DNA of 64,000 nt from Nectonema munidae (GCA_030549495.1 JAUIRK010000070.1:198501-262500); one strand, 5' to 3'; positions 22,627-34,980 are shown, counted from the stretch's first letter. Translations and numbers: made by a program. Notes: generated by a model from the letters alone, not told the origin.

Positions 22627-24645
22627 ATTTAATCAGATTAGCTCTTGATTTTTGACAATTTTTTTTTGATTTTTGGTTTTAGACTCATTTTTTTATGTTG
22701 ATAGTCTAATATAAGAAGATATAAAAAATGAATACATATCATATTTAAATAAAAAAATACAAAAAAAGAAAAAATTTATTTAAAAAAAATTTTTTGATAG
22801 ATTTTCTTTTATGTATATGCCCAATATTGTCTCTCTTCAGACACCAACAGTAGTCTGCAAGCATGTTTATGTTCCATAAACCTTGGTACCTTTCTTCCAT
22901 TACTCTGATGTCCTGATGGAAGCGCTCACCTTGTTCCTCACTATAATCACCACAATTTTGAGGAAAGAAATGAAGGTGAGAGTCCAAAAAATGAATTTTG
23001 AGTGACATTAGACTCCAAGTGACTTATAATTTTGAAGTAGTTCTGCAAGAATATTTTTGTAGTCTGTACTACGATTGTTACCAAGGAAGTTTTCGGTAAG
23101 GGATTTGAATGAATTCCATGCTTTTTTTTCTTTGTCATTCATACACATTTCAAATCTTTTATCCTTCATAAGTTCTCTTATCCCTGGACCATGAAAAATT
23201 CCTGTCTTTATCTTGGCGTTACTTAACCTAGGGAATTTTTTTCTAAGAAATACGAAATATTCGCTTTCATCATCTAAAACTTTAACAAAGTTTTTCACGA
23301 GTACCAGTTTGATATGTAGAGGAGGTAGCAAAATTTTGTCTGCCGGAACAATAGTGTTGGATATAACATTATGACTCCCCTTCTTGAATTCTACCCTTGG
23401 TGGCCATTCTTTCTTAACATAATGTAAAGAGTCAGCTCTGCTATCCCAGAGACATAAAAAGCATGAGAACTTTGTATATCCTCCTTGCAATCCCATTAAT
23501 ATACCCACAATCTTAAAACAATATATATATATAATTTTGCTAAAAAAAATTTTTACCTTTAAATCTCCACAAATCAGCCACTGATGCTCTTCATATTTTA
23601 AAGCTGAAAGAATGCACTTTATGTCGTCAAAGTTTTCTTTGATGCTCACTGAATGTGCAAGAGGAATAGAAGCAAAACTATTTCCGATGTTTAGCAAAAC
23701 CGCTTTGAAACTCTTAAGAGAAGAATCTTGGAACAATCTCCAATTTTTTGAATTGTATTTCACTCCTAAAGTTTGAATAAGTTTTTCTACGTTTGTGCAA
23801 TACACAAATGATGAGTTGCTGTTGTAGGCGAAAAATTTTCTAAACTCTTTTTCTCTCTCTCTGAACCAAGCAAATTTAGTTTTCGGAAATTATTTTCTTT
23901 TAATCTGGATTCCAATATTTGAGCAGATTCTTTGGAGAGAGCTAAATATCTGACCAAGTCATTCAGCTTTGCTTGACTCATAAGAACAGGATTGGAATTC
24001 TCAGAATCACAAGTAAAAGACTTCTCTGAGTATGAATCATCACTGTCGAAATCATCGTCATTTGAACTTGAACAATCAATTATATTTAAGGGCCGAGGTG
24101 GTACAGGCACATCTGGACTATGGCAAACAGGTTTTATTGCAGAATTCACATCTGGATAAATAACTGACGTTTTTTTCCTTTTGTTAATACCTTTCAAATT
24201 TGTTAAACAAAAATAACAATCTTCAAAATGATCTCTTTGTTCCCGCCAAACCATTGGTATCCCAAATGGCAACTCATTTTATTTTCCATCTCCCCATTTT
24301 CTCAAGCTTTCAACACATGTTCGACAGCTGATATGAGGTGCAAATGCCTTATCCTGGTCACCCAGCTTAACACCAAAATATGCATGATAAAATTTTTTAA
24401 CAAACTTTGTAATTTTTGAAACTTGGTCTGGAAAAGTTACTTTTTCGCAAATATAACAGAACCGGTTTGTATCGTTTAGACACTTTCTATTCATTTATAT
24501 TTAATTCTAAAACAAAAATAATGTTATTATTTCAGAAAAAAACTAAAAAAAAATAGCAATATTTTAAAATAGCTAAACCAAAAAAACGAAAAAAACAAAA
24601 AAATTATAAATCATTGAATTACGTAAAAAGTGGAGCTAATCAAAC
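22627..24645. repeat. Possible inverted flank (GATTAGCTC) around the unnamed-family copy
   Basis: GATTAGCTC at 22635-22643 and its reverse complement GAGCTAATC at 24633-24641 lie just outside the coding remnant, each followed on the inner or outer side by T/A-rich tracts. If real, they could be (sub)terminal inverted repeats of a DNA transposon. Nine bases in AT-rich DNA is weak evidence, and no target duplication was found. Confidence 0.25.
22745..24494 (-). pseudogene. Broken copy of an unnamed multicopy invertebrate protein family
   Basis: I recognise this as a long (about 550-600 residue) protein family repeatedly predicted in invertebrate genomes, with no assigned function. Landmarks, N to C: CYICEKVTF and 'ISCRTCVESLRKW' (possible Cys zinc sites, 24494-24279); 'PFGIPMVWRE...CYFCLTN' (from about 24260); an acidic Ser/Asp stretch (about 24000-24090); 'WRLFQDSSLKSFKAVLL'; 'GLQGGYTKFSCFLCLWDSR'; 'LPPLHIKLVLVKNFVK'; 'GIFHGPGIRELMKD'; and 'GERFHQDIRVMEERYQG..NMLADYCW' (to about 22830). 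A 45-base AT-rich in-frame insert with GT/AG ends (23512-23556) looks like an intron. The copy is dead: one in-frame stop at about 24280 and frameshifts near 23885 and 23008. High copy number across genomes suggests a transposon protein; a host family is possible. Do not read a function from this. Confidence 0.6.
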
Positions 24646-25555
24646 CAAATGAGTTACATATTCGAAATCAGCATCAAAATTTGACCCAGTATTTGTATAG
24701 AAAACTCTGACAGCAGAGCAGTGTATTTATTGTTGCACTCCACTACCATCTCTTCTATCGCTTGCATTTTTTATTGCAAATGCGTAGGTTCAATCAATAT
24801 TAGTATCAATATTAGTATATCATTCATTCATCACATCCCTTTTACAATTAGTAGTATTTTAAAACACTCAAAAGAAAATAATGCATTTAGTAGAAGAATG
24901 AAGTATTCAGCTTTTACAGATGTTTATAATGTTTTAATTAGTATTAAACTAAATTTTATGCTAAACTGCTTAATAATTTTTATCATATTTATCTTTTTTC
25001 CTGTTTATCCAATCATCTTTATTATGAATGAAAAGATAGATAAATTTTGGTTTTTACATTAGTATGTTTTTTCAGTTTTTTTTTAAATAACAATTTCTTA
25101 ACTATACGTACATAAATTTAAATTTAGGTGTGCAATATAAAAGCATTTCTAACTGAGTTTATATTTTATTGAATAAAGATAAAAACATTATAATTAACTT
25201 TTTTAAATAGTAAATCTATTAAATTCAGAATTTACTTCTTTCTTTTGATTTTTCAACTTAACAGAATATTATGATCAAAATTAAAAACTTTAAGTACTTG
25301 CTTTATTTTATAAAAAGAATCAATGTGACACTTGTTCATTGTAAATATAGTACAATGATGTCTATAAAACTTTTATAAAAATTATGTCAAAATATCAGAT
25401 TATTAATTAAAAATAAATAACATCAATAGTACAATGAAAAATAAAATTCAACTATAGAAAATCTTCTTTATTATATAAAAATTTGAAACTTTTTTTTTAT
25501 AAATGTAACAAATGTATAAAACACAAACAAATTAACATTAATTTAAAATTGAAGA
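24646..25555. other. AT-rich stretch without a recognised gene
   Basis: Open frames here, such as 24721-25062 (plus), are isoleucine/phenylalanine-rich translations of AT-rich DNA and show no domain. Confidence 0.4.
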
Positions 25556-25559
25556 AATG

Positions 25560-26460
25560 CTAACATTTGCTCTTCTGTTTAAAAGTGGAAAATTCAATGT
25601 GTATGTGTCTCTCGAGTTTCTTCTGAATCAAGATTTTTAGCAGGACACACATACAAAGAAATTCGACTGAGAAAGAGGAAAAGATTTTTGTTCTCATTAT
25701 ATTCTTCATATATTTTTTCAACCCATTTTTCTTTTTCATCTTTTTTCTTCCTGTTTCCCCCGCTCGAACAATAACCGGAATCCACACTTTCTATTTCAGC
25801 CACGTCTTTCCAAATCTTTTCTTCGCACTTTGTGAAAAAAGAAAGAACTTCCCAGACATTCCTTTTTTCATATGGAAGACAAGAAAGATCTCAAACTGAG
25901 AATATTAAGTAGTGAAAAATATTAATTATAAAAGAAAGTAAAAATAAGTCAACTTGTTGTGAAAACCTTCACCATGATTATTCGTTCTCACTTTCCTTTA
26001 ATATACATTCCACATGTGTATTTCATTTAAATCAAAACAAATCTTTTCAAAATAATTGTAAAATCCTTGGATATTGAATGGAGTCATTAAAATTTTAATT
26101 TTTCTGTAAACTACCTTTACCTAAAATTAAAAGTATTCAACTTTTACATTGAAAATAAAACAAAATAAAAAATAATAAAGTACTTCTGATGGTGGAAGAA
26201 AAGCAAGAACAAGTACAAACCTAATGCATTTGCGAAACGACTCACTTGTGGAGTATAATTTGGCATACCCAAGGGTTTTAATTTTTCTATAAATACTTTG
26301 TGAAAAATGAAAATAGCATCCTGTAAACTCTGTGTATTTGGAAACTCCTAAAATATTTTAAATATCATATTTGCAATAAATTTACTATAAAACAAATTTT
26401 TTTATTTGATGATATAATTGCACTTTCACAATCAGATGTTGTAGTTTTCACTTGAGAAAC
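25560..26460 (-). mobile_element. MULE (Mutator-like) transposase remnant A
   Basis: Minus strand. RTNNHGEGFHNKL (about 25975-26015) is the conserved post-catalytic MULE signature 'RTNN..EG(W/F)H..L'. The following exon-like piece (25870-25594) reads NVWEVLSFFTK..., then a lysine-rich tail. This corresponds to the 'HPNIW.FI..L..E' region of MULE transposases and aligns by eye with the tails of copies B, C and D. Upstream (to about 26460) only fragments such as the 'FAKAF' helix remain. No terminal repeats found. Confidence 0.6.
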
Positions 26461-26759
26461 GTCCATGTGCAATTTTAAAGCTTGATAGATTTCTCTTAAA
26501 ATAACCCCAATAATGTAAAATTATTAAAAATATGCGGGGTGGTTGTTCTTCACTTGCTACTAAAATATTGTTTTGGGGTGGTTATTCTTCATATGATCCG
26601 AAATTTTTTTCAATATTTAAAAGAAACTGGTTTGAATAATTTCAATAAAGAATGCACCCAAGAAAGTAAAGTTTTTTATAGGATTAGTTCTTTTTGTTTT
26701 AAATAGCTTTTTCTCACTAGTGAATATCGTGGATGTTTTTTTCATTACGTATCAGCTAT

Positions 26760-27455
26760 ATATAAAAAAGTTGTAAATTTTGGCTTCAAGTCCAAATATA
26801 GCAAAAATGAAACTTTTCGATTCACTATCAAGCTACTTTTATCTCTTGCATTTTTTCCTTTGGATCAAGTAAAAATTCATAAATTTAAGTTTGCATTTTT
26901 ATTGAATATCACAAATACATGTATTTAGGTTGACGTTGTTTATAGAAGATTAAAAATTATGACAAAAGATCAATTTTCATTAGAAGATTTTTATTGTTAC
27001 TTTGAAAATACGTGGTTGAAATGTTTTTATCCAAAGATTTGGAATATGTATGATAGAAAGGTTCAAACCAATAATAATCATTGCGAGGGCTGGCATAATG
27101 GGTATTTTTATTTTTTAAATTGTTAAAAAAAAAATTTAACATTTGGATATTTCGTTACCCATTGAACATCCTAATGTTTGGGAGGTTTTGGAATTCTTCA
27201 AAAAGGAGGAAACAAAAACTAGAATTGAAATTGATCAAATTGAATGTGGGAGGAAGAAAAGTGGTTCCATAAAAAAAGAAGAAGAATTTTTAACAAAAGC
27301 CAAGGAAGAGTTCCTAGAAAAAGAGATGTTCTATCATTTTTGAAAAATATTTCTATTTTACTCATGAAATCCAAAAGACTTCAAATAGAAGGAAATGAAT
27401 TTGAAAAGATCGATTTTTCGAAAATTAAAATAATGAAATTTTATTTTCAGTAGCT
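26760..27455 (+). mobile_element. MULE transposase remnant B (C-terminal part)
   Basis: Plus strand, head-to-head with remnant A. Segments: 'FGFKSKYSKNE' and 'LSLAFFPLDQ' (about 26780-26865); a probable intron with GTAAAA...TTTAG (about 26867-26928); 'VDVVYRRL..FSLEDFYCYFENTW' (26929-27010); 'NNNHCEGWHNG' (about 27072-27104); another probable short intron; then 'IEHPNVWEVLEFFKKEE' (about 27158-27210) and a basic tail. The order and spacing match Mutator-like transposases after the third catalytic residue. The DDE core upstream is not recognisable, so the copy is partial. Confidence 0.7.
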
Positions 27456-27926
27456 GGATTATTATCATAATTTTTATTTTAATAAATATTTTTTTTGTTT
27501 AAAAGCTTGATATTAATCATGTTTAGTTAGCAACCTTAACTATTTTTAATTGATTCAAAAATTGTGCGGGTAAGTAAATAGTTTGTGAGGCTTATTCTTT
27601 GGTATTTTCTGGCAGATGCACGCCAATTTTCTTTGTTTGGATAATTGCGAACATTTTATTTAAAATGAGATTCTTTATTTTTTATTTTCATGTTTAAAAT
27701 TTATGTTCTTGAAAAAATAAATACAAAATACAAAAACATCTAAAATACATTAATTAATACATTTAATTTTTTAAAAATACAAAAACATCTAAAAAAAACT
27801 TCAAAAATTTTTAAATTCATTTAAATAAAATAATACTTCAAAATAAAGTTTATTGATTTATTTTTTGAACCTATCTCTGTGAACAAAACGAAGAATGAGA
27901 GGGAAAGCGAACATTAGGGCTAGTCA

Positions 27927-28163
27927 GACATTAGGGCTATTACACTCATCATGCTCGCTTGCAGAAAAATATAATGAGAAACACATGATGCCTACAAGTG
28001 AAGCTAGGGATTAAGTGTAATGCATTGGGCGTTATATTAACAATATTTTGAGAGAGCTTAGAAAGTGGAGCTAGGGATATGCCAGCTTTTATGCTTTATT
28101 TTATTTAAGATGCAAAAGATTTTTTAAGTTGCAAGTGAGGATGATGAATGAATAGCCCTAAGA
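27927..28163. repeat. MULE-type terminal inverted repeats, left outer and inner copies
   Basis: 27927-27964 (GACATTAGGGCTATTACACT...) and 28131-28163 (reverse complement-like ...GATGATGAATGAATAGCCCT) are inverted copies of one about 35-base motif. A third copy, again inverted relative to the first, lies at 30734-30773. The pair 27927/30734 encloses transposase copy C; the pair 27927/28163 alone could be a 237-bp MITE using the same ends. Confidence 0.6.
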
Positions 28164-28439
28164 TCTGAATAACGCTAATAAGAGTGTTATATTAACAATA
28201 TTTTGCGTTTGTATAGCTTACACACACTAACATTAGTATTGATGGCTATTATTATTATTATTATGAATGTGGAAGCAGAAAGTTTATTTTTGAAATTTAT
28301 TTTGAGATTTTAATGAATATGAATTTTAGCTGGAGAAACAAAAAGATATGTTTGCACTTTACATAATAGCAAAAAAGCAAAGGCTAAATATCTATTATGT
28401 TTTATTTTGTTGAATCTTAATTTTTGGTTTTTTTAGGAA

Positions 28440-30040
28440 CAATAATTTATAAAAAAAAGTTTAGACGGTAGATTTAATGAAATAAAAAAGAAAAAGGCGC
28501 ATATTCATGATTTTTCATCTACAATCAAGAGAATGACTCTGAACGCAATTAAAAAAGAAGCGTTGGAAAAAATTTTCTCTCCTACATCTAAAATTCATAC
28601 GTTTTATCTTTTAAATTGAAATTAATTTTTTATACTGTGTTAATTTTAAGAGACAATATTTGTGAGTTAAACCAAGAAAATTTCGATTGCTTGCCAAAAC
28701 CCGAAAGTATAAAGCGATTTATTAGAAGAAATAGAGGCCGTGAGAAACCTCCTAAATCTATTGATTTTCAAATTCCTGAAGAATATAAATTTTTTGAAAA
28801 TAATGAATGTTTTATAAAAAAAGATCTAATTAATGGGAACAAAAGACTATTAGTTTTTACGGCTTTTGTGTTTAGGTAATATTTATCCAAATAAATGAAA
28901 ATTTATCTTTATCTTTTGCCTTTAGATATTGTCAAATGTTCAACGCCTTTGATGGTGTGTTTGTAGATAGTACATTTAAAAAATGTCCAAAAAATTGTTA
29001 TCAAATTTTTACCGTTCATATCTTCTATATGAATGTAGAGATTCCTGTATTATACAGTTTACTACCAGATAAAACAGAAAATTCTTAAAAGTTTTTTTAT
29101 ATTTTATTACATTTTTTTAGGGAGATCTTCAACACATTGAAAGAATGTGGGATATTAAATATAAAGGTTTTCAATGGCGATTTCGAAATGGCCACAATGA
29201 ATGCATCAAAAAAGTTTGTTATTTTTCAAATTTTTGTTTTATTTTCATCATAAATTATATGCTTTTATGGATATCCTGAATCTAAATACCAAGGGAGTTA
29301 TTTCCATTTTACGCAATCAATATATAAAAACGTTATTCATTTTGGTTTTAAGGAAAAATATCAAAATAATCTTACTTTCAGATTTACAATCAAGCAATTG
29401 CTTTTTTGCCCTTACATCAAGTATTGTTTTTTTTTAAGAAAAATAGAACATATCATTTTTGTTTAAGGTTGAAAACATTTATAGAAGAATTAAAGCGCTT
29501 ACAATTCGTTTTTTTTTCAGTGAGAAATTTCTATGAATACTTTGAAAAAACATGCTTCCTTCTTTTCGAGCTTTCTTTATGGAATGTCCAGAATCGAAAA
29601 ATTCGGACTAATAATCACTGTGAAGGCTGGCACAATGGGTAAATCAAAAATTTCCTTTTTTAATATAAGTATATTAATATAAAATATTTTTAGGCTACGT
29701 AGTGCTATTCCTGTTGCTAATCCTTCAATATGGGACATTTTGGACTTTTAAAAAAAAAAGAGCAAAAATAAAGCTTAGAAATCGGCCAAATTGAAAAGGG
29801 AACGTTTTCAAAAATATTCCTCTATAAAAGCTAAAGAAGATGCTGAGAAACTAAAGTTTATATATGACGAATTTTTTCAAGATAAAAATGTCCTTAAGTT
29901 TGTGAAAAAAGTAGCTGTTTTTATTGCAAAGTACAAGAAAGTTGATACCACGAACAACATTTTTGAAAAAATAAATTTTACGCGAATAAATAATAATAAT
30001 AGTAATTTGTTTTCAATTAATAATCTCATTGACCAATAAA
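28440..30040 (+). mobile_element. MULE transposase copy C, most complete, with short introns
   Basis: Plus strand, several exon-like pieces: 28475-28610 (basic, GRFNEIKKKKAHIHDFSSTI); 28640-28875 (ends at a donor AG|GTAATA); 28926-29085 with 'FDGVFVDSTFKKCP', holding the first catalytic Asp of the MULE DDE fold; about 29121-29205 with 'VFNGDFEMATMNA' (second Asp); then fragments with 'IRTNNHCEGWHNG' at about 29605-29640 and 'VANPSIWDILDF' at about 29715-29750. The long Lys-rich tail reaches about 30035. Stops and frameshifts occur (for example TAA at about 29086 and after the 'IWDILDF' piece), so it is inactive. TIR-like sequences at 27927 and 30734-30773 probably mark the element. Confidence 0.75.
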
Positions 30041-30733
30041 GTTTATGCCGCATTACTTTTAAACATATTTTTTTTCTATTTTTTTATGTACTCTGTCTGC
30101 GTTCGTATTAAGCGTATTAATTTTAACTTTGTGTGGTTTTTTTAACTACCATTAAAAATAATAAGCAATGTTTAAAAAGTTAGAAGAAATTTTGATGAAA
30201 AAATAAAAAATTTCATAAATTATAATTAATAAAACTATTTGTAATTTTATATTTATATTTTTTTGATTTGAAGTGAAAAAAAATGAAAAGTTTGCATAAA
30301 ATGAGGTAGTTTAACATTGTTTGGTGTATGAAGAAAAACGGGTTTGTTGATTTTTGGCATTGAAGCGAAATGGCATAAAATCGAGGTGGAATAAAGGCGA
30401 GGTCAGATAATCTTTTTTGCCACTTTTTGCAATTTTGTTTTAAAAAATATTTTTTAAGAATATTTTTAACAAATATTTTGTGTTTTTTAAATACAATACT
30501 AAAAAGAAAATTAAATAAAAAAAATAAGACATATTTTTTGATGTGATGTGTGTGTTTGTTTTTCAAACAAAAACTTAAAAAAAAATAAAATTGATTTTTG
30601 CTCATCTCTCTGCTGCGCTCCAACACATAGTAGTGCTTGCCCGTCTTAGGGGGTGCTTTCAACATTTGGAAACCACTCTTAGGCTAATACATCTTACATC
30701 TATGCTTTCACGTATTTAGGCTTAACAATAGTT

Positions 30734-30773
30734 GCTGCAAGTGAGTATGATGAATGAAATAGCCCTAATGTCC
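30734..30773. repeat. Right terminal inverted repeat of MULE copy C
   Basis: GCTGCAAGTGAGTATGATGA... to GTCC is the reverse complement of 27927-27964 with few differences over about 38 bases. Together with the left repeat it would give a 2.85-kb element. A 9-bp target duplication, expected for MULEs, is not evident. Confidence 0.6.
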
Positions 30774-31560
30774 GCCAACTGAATGAGAGCATTAAAACGA
30801 TCCTCATTCATTGAACTGTGAAGTGAATTGATGTGGTAAAACTTGATGTGTTTAAATAATAAATTTACAAAAAAAATTGGATAATATAAAAGTGATAAGC
30901 GTCACACTTAACTACGATTGAAACATAAAAAACTTTTTAGGGCTTCTCACTTTAGAGAAAGATTGAATCTAAAAAACGAGTTGCAGAAGCTATCATAATA
31001 CTTGAGTTCTACGATTCTAGGAGATTAGTTTCCAGAAGAGAGAAGCTTGAGGTGTTAAGTGCTTTTTTCTATAACAAACGTTGCACAGACAGCTTTCGTT
31101 TTGTTGCACTACAAGCACACAAACTGTATATAGAGAAAAATAGCTAATCATCGTTCTACTTTAAGCATGATTGACGTTAACTTTGAAGCCTTTTTCACAG
31201 TGAATTTTATATTTATTTTCTGATAACTGATTTCATATTTTATTGATCAATAAAGTCTAAAGAAAACAATTCTTAATATCCAAAAGAAATTGTAATGTTA
31301 TAATTTTTAATTTAAAAAAAGAAATAACATTTGTTTTGCTTAATCAGTTGAAAATTTGGAAAAAACAGTGATAGATTCATCACTAAGAGTATAGTGATAA
31401 GGTTAACTCTCATGACAAAATATAATGGATAGAAGAGCATTTTCTGTTAAAAAAAGAAAAGTTAACATAACTTTCATATTTTCCAATATTTTTAGAACAT
31501 ACATAAGATAAAATTTTATTAATATTAAAAAAAATGAGAAATTCCCATAACTTTCGTATT
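30774..31560. other. AT-rich stretch between MULE copies C and D
   Basis: No gene recognised. The 150-codon minus frame just to the left (30665-30213) is Phe/Lys/Asn-rich, has no domain, and overlaps the right MULE end region; I read it as chance. Confidence 0.4.
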
Positions 31561-31578
31561 TGATAACACTCTATCTAA

Positions 31579-33150
31579 CTAACTATCTTCCATATTTGAT
31601 GAACAAGAAACACATAAAGCTAATCTTGATAAAAACATATACAAATCGTCTTTTACAAAATAATTTTCATATATTTTTGTGATATTTTCTTCTTTATCCA
31701 TTGCTTTTTTCCATTCAGCCATATCAGCAAAAAATTTTCTTTCTTTTTTCTGAAAGTATTCTATCACTTCCCATATATTGGTTTTGTGAAAGGCAAGCTT
31801 GTGTTTAATCTAAAAAAATCATTAGACATTGACATGAAATACCTTCTGATATAAGCTTACGAATTATGCCATCCTTTCAATAATTATTATTGGTTCTAAC
31901 TTCAACATCTTTTACATTCCATACTTCTACTGGAAAGAAAGTAAAACGTGTTTCTTCAAAATAAGAAAAAAACTTTCCAATTCCAGTTAAACATCCCATC
32001 ACATCTTTCATTTTCAAAAATGAACTTTTCACGTAGTTATTAAAATAGCGATTGAAATGTTATAAAAAATCAAAAAAAAAATCAAATCTGATCTTTGGGA
32101 AAAAAAGCTAACGCCATGATCATTCTAACGCATTTTTGAAGCTATGATTTTTTTATATATATTTCTCCAAATCGCTGATTTGCTAATTTTCTATAAATAG
32201 CTTGTGAAAAATGAAAAAAACTTCATTTAATTGAGTTTTTAGGAAAACATAAAACATATTTAAAATATGTATTGTTTCTTAAATTAAAAACTTTTCTGTT
32301 TCTAAGTATCTTTTTTTGCTCCTGAAATTATTCCTTGTTCAAAATCCGCAGAGATTACATCCACAGACATTCCTTTATTTTTGAGGAAGAAGAAAATTTC
32401 AATAAAAAGAAATACTTTCATATATACTTTTAATGCGTAGTTACGAAATATTTTTTAGAAATAGCTTTCAACTTTTTTGTCTGTTAGCAAAGAATACACT
32501 AATGGAATTTGTCGTAAATATTTGATAGAACAAGTTAGGCGCTTTTTTGAAAGTTCCATCTACAAAAATGCGCGAAACATTTTGGACATGACGAAATACA
32601 TTTCAACAAAAGACTAAAATTCTTTTTGAATTTATTTTTTCATCTAATTGTACAAATAAAGTCCAATCAAAATGTTTCTTATATTTTTCTGGTACTATAA
32701 AGTCATGCCTTTTTACTGCTGACTTTCATTTTTTATTGTACCGTATTTTTCTAAGAATCGTCTGTCTAGACTTTAATAAATCTCTCTTTTCAGATGAAAT
32801 CTCATTAATGTTGTATCTAAAATATATAAAATTAATCAATTATTAAAAATTTAAAAATAATCTTACAAAATTCTAGACATCGTTTTGTATAAGTGTATTG
32901 CTTCGTTTTTGATATTTTGATTGAAGCTCTCAATTTAAAGATCTTCTATGTCATGTTTATGTTCATCAAATTTTTTAACAGTTCTGTTTTTACATTTATG
33001 GAAAATTATCAGACCTGTTAAATGGAACAAAATAACTTTAAGGTCATGCATATAGAAATTATTTACCTTGGCATTTTTTTCAATTAATTTTGTGCAAATA
33101 TAAAAGTCGATTTCGTTTCTCTTTTTAAACAATATTTATTCCCTTGATAA
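31579..33150 (-). mobile_element. MULE transposase remnant D
   Basis: Minus strand, tail-to-tail with copy C. The C-terminal piece (31790-31579) contains 'WEVIEYFQKKERKFFADMAEWKKAM', equivalent to the 'IWDIL' region and tail of the other copies. The core is found near 32600-32480: 'FVDGTFKKAPNLFYQIFT' holds the first catalytic Asp and aligns with 'FVDSTFKKCPKNCYQIFT' of copy C. Further N-terminal pieces run to about 33130, where KKRNEIDFYICTKL begins a small frame. Multiple disruptions make it non-functional. Confidence 0.65.
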
Positions 33151-33571
33151 AACATAATGAATTAGATTATATTAGATAAAAAGTTAGAATAGACGATAAT
33201 GTAAAACACTCTTCAAAGTTAACGTCAATCATGTTACTAATGAAGTCATATTTCTTTGAGGTTCCCATAGGAACTATTTAAATAAAATTTTCATTATTTC
33301 CGTTTGTTTTTTTCTTAGCCAAAACTTTTTCAAAACATTTAATATCTCTAAAAAAATTTTACTCTGTTATACTTCGATAAAGAACAAGGCTATAATTTAT
33401 TTTAAGGTTAAATAAAGCTACATTAACAAATTTGGTATCCCCCAAAACTTTTGAATTTTTGACCCCCCTCCCTGATTTCCCTATCGTGCTTTATACCTCT
33501 CCTGTTTATTTTTAATACAGAACATCTAGAATTAGTTTACCCCCTACCGCTTGTTAGGGCAGGTCATATAT

Positions 33572-34039
33572 CAGGCCCGTAGTCAGCGAGGGCAGGAGGG
33601 GGCTAAGCAGATTACTTGATTCAGCTTAGATTCAGCCCCCCCCCCCCCCAACATTTTCTTTTGGATGTGTTCTCATCCACCATTTCATTTCGATAAACGA
33701 AACCACAGCATCAGACATAGGTTTTCAGCAGTCAACTAACACTATATTTTATGCGGACACACATCTGTTTTGGAGCTAATATTATATTACAACCTCTATA
33801 CAATATCGTAGAGTCTTTTTTGATATTTTAAGTTTCTGCATGCCATATTGGATATTGGTAAGCGGCTATTATGCAGCACTCGATATTTGCAGCACTCTTG
33901 ACAAGTGTGCCTCTCTCTCAATCGCATAAATCACTTGTGCTATGTTTTCTGTGTTTACCAAAAAATTTTTTGTGAAAATATTTAGCCCCCCAAAATTTTT
34001 TTCAGCACTCCCAATTGAAAAGTCCTAGATACGGGCCAG
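33572..34039. mobile_element. MITE with GGCCCGTA inverted ends, 468 bp
   Basis: Left end CAGGCCCGTAGTCAG and right end CTAGATACGGGCCAG are imperfect inverted repeats, inside AT-rich flanks (TCATATAT / TATATGAT, themselves partly palindromic). The interior holds 14 consecutive C at 33636-33649 and a C-rich block AGCCCCCCAAAA near the right side that mirrors it. No coding content. The superfamily is uncertain (hAT or PIF-like ends would fit). Confidence 0.5.
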
Positions 34040-34370
34040 TATATGATCCCTTCAAAATATAGTAAACACTTAAAGTTATGAAACATACAGAAGAATCGTT
34101 TAAATATTAAATAAATAAAAAAGTAAGGTTATGTTTTTAAATTTTAGACATGAAAATATCTTTAGAATTTTTCATTATATGACAAAAATTAGGTTCACTT
34201 ATGAAATTTTGAAGAACTTTGAAATTGTGACTATACGTTTCACAGGGCATGGGAATAATTCTTTCATTTTTTTATATCAATAACCTTTGTTCAGTGAAAT
34301 TCAATACAAAGTCCTTCTATACACTGTAAAAAATGTGTTTAGATTCTAAACATAATTCTAAACACATTTT

Positions 34371-34512
34371 TCCCCCCCTTTTTTTCCCTTTTAAACCCAA
34401 CGGTTTTAAAAAAAAAAAGGGTTTTTTAAAAGGGTTTTTAAAAAACAACCAAAAAAAACGGGGTTAGGGGGAAAAAGGGTTTAAAAAAAAAATTTTTAAA
34501 AAAAAAAAAAAA
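34371..34512. other. Homopolymer-dominated patch, likely assembly artefact
   Basis: About 140 bases made almost only of runs of T, C, A and G (CCCCCCCTTTTTTTCCCTTT, then long A/G runs). It sits just after a short hairpin (arms AAATGTGTTTAGA/TCTAAACACATTT, 34330-34369). Such smeared homopolymers are typical of poorly called bases after a hard-to-read stem; a biological origin cannot be excluded. Confidence 0.45.
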
Positions 34513-34732
34513 GGTTTCATTTTCTTGTATTCAATTCAAAAAGGAAATTCTAAATTTTTTGAATTTCTTTAGCATTTTACCTAAAAGGATTTTACCTTAA
34601 GGTCCCAAGTATATAGAAGAACAAAAAATATATAAAGCAAATGAATAAATAATTCAAAACTTTAATAGGGGTCATTTTGACCGCAATGTCATTTCAAATT
34701 AATATATAACTTTACCGAAACCATAGAAATTA

Positions 34733-34980
34733 AAAAAAGGCACATTATATAAAATTTTCAAATTTTATATTTATCTTTCAAAAAGTAGATATAAGCGTTT
34801 TAGCTATATCTCTAGTTAAAACATATAGTATAGTTATAGTTCTTATATAATTAATTTTATTCAGTAAATCTAGACAAAAAACACAAGTCTTCTAATTTTA
34901 CATATGAAAAACAATCACTAAAAGTCTGTGGATATTAAATAGTGGTGAGTCAGCAAGTATTGTTTTAACTTTTTTTTCTA
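34733..34980 (+). repeat. 248-bp repeat, copy 1
   Basis: Apparently identical to 35792-36039, offset by 1059 bases, across its whole length apart from one base in the leading A-run. It starts AAAAAGGCACATTATAT and ends in an eight-T run followed by CTA. No coding content. See the partner copy for context. Confidence 0.9.

Noticed and set aside
30213-30665. 150-codon minus-strand gene
   Set aside because: Phe/Lys/Asn-rich translation of AT-rich DNA with no domain, lying at the MULE 3' flank; most likely a chance frame.
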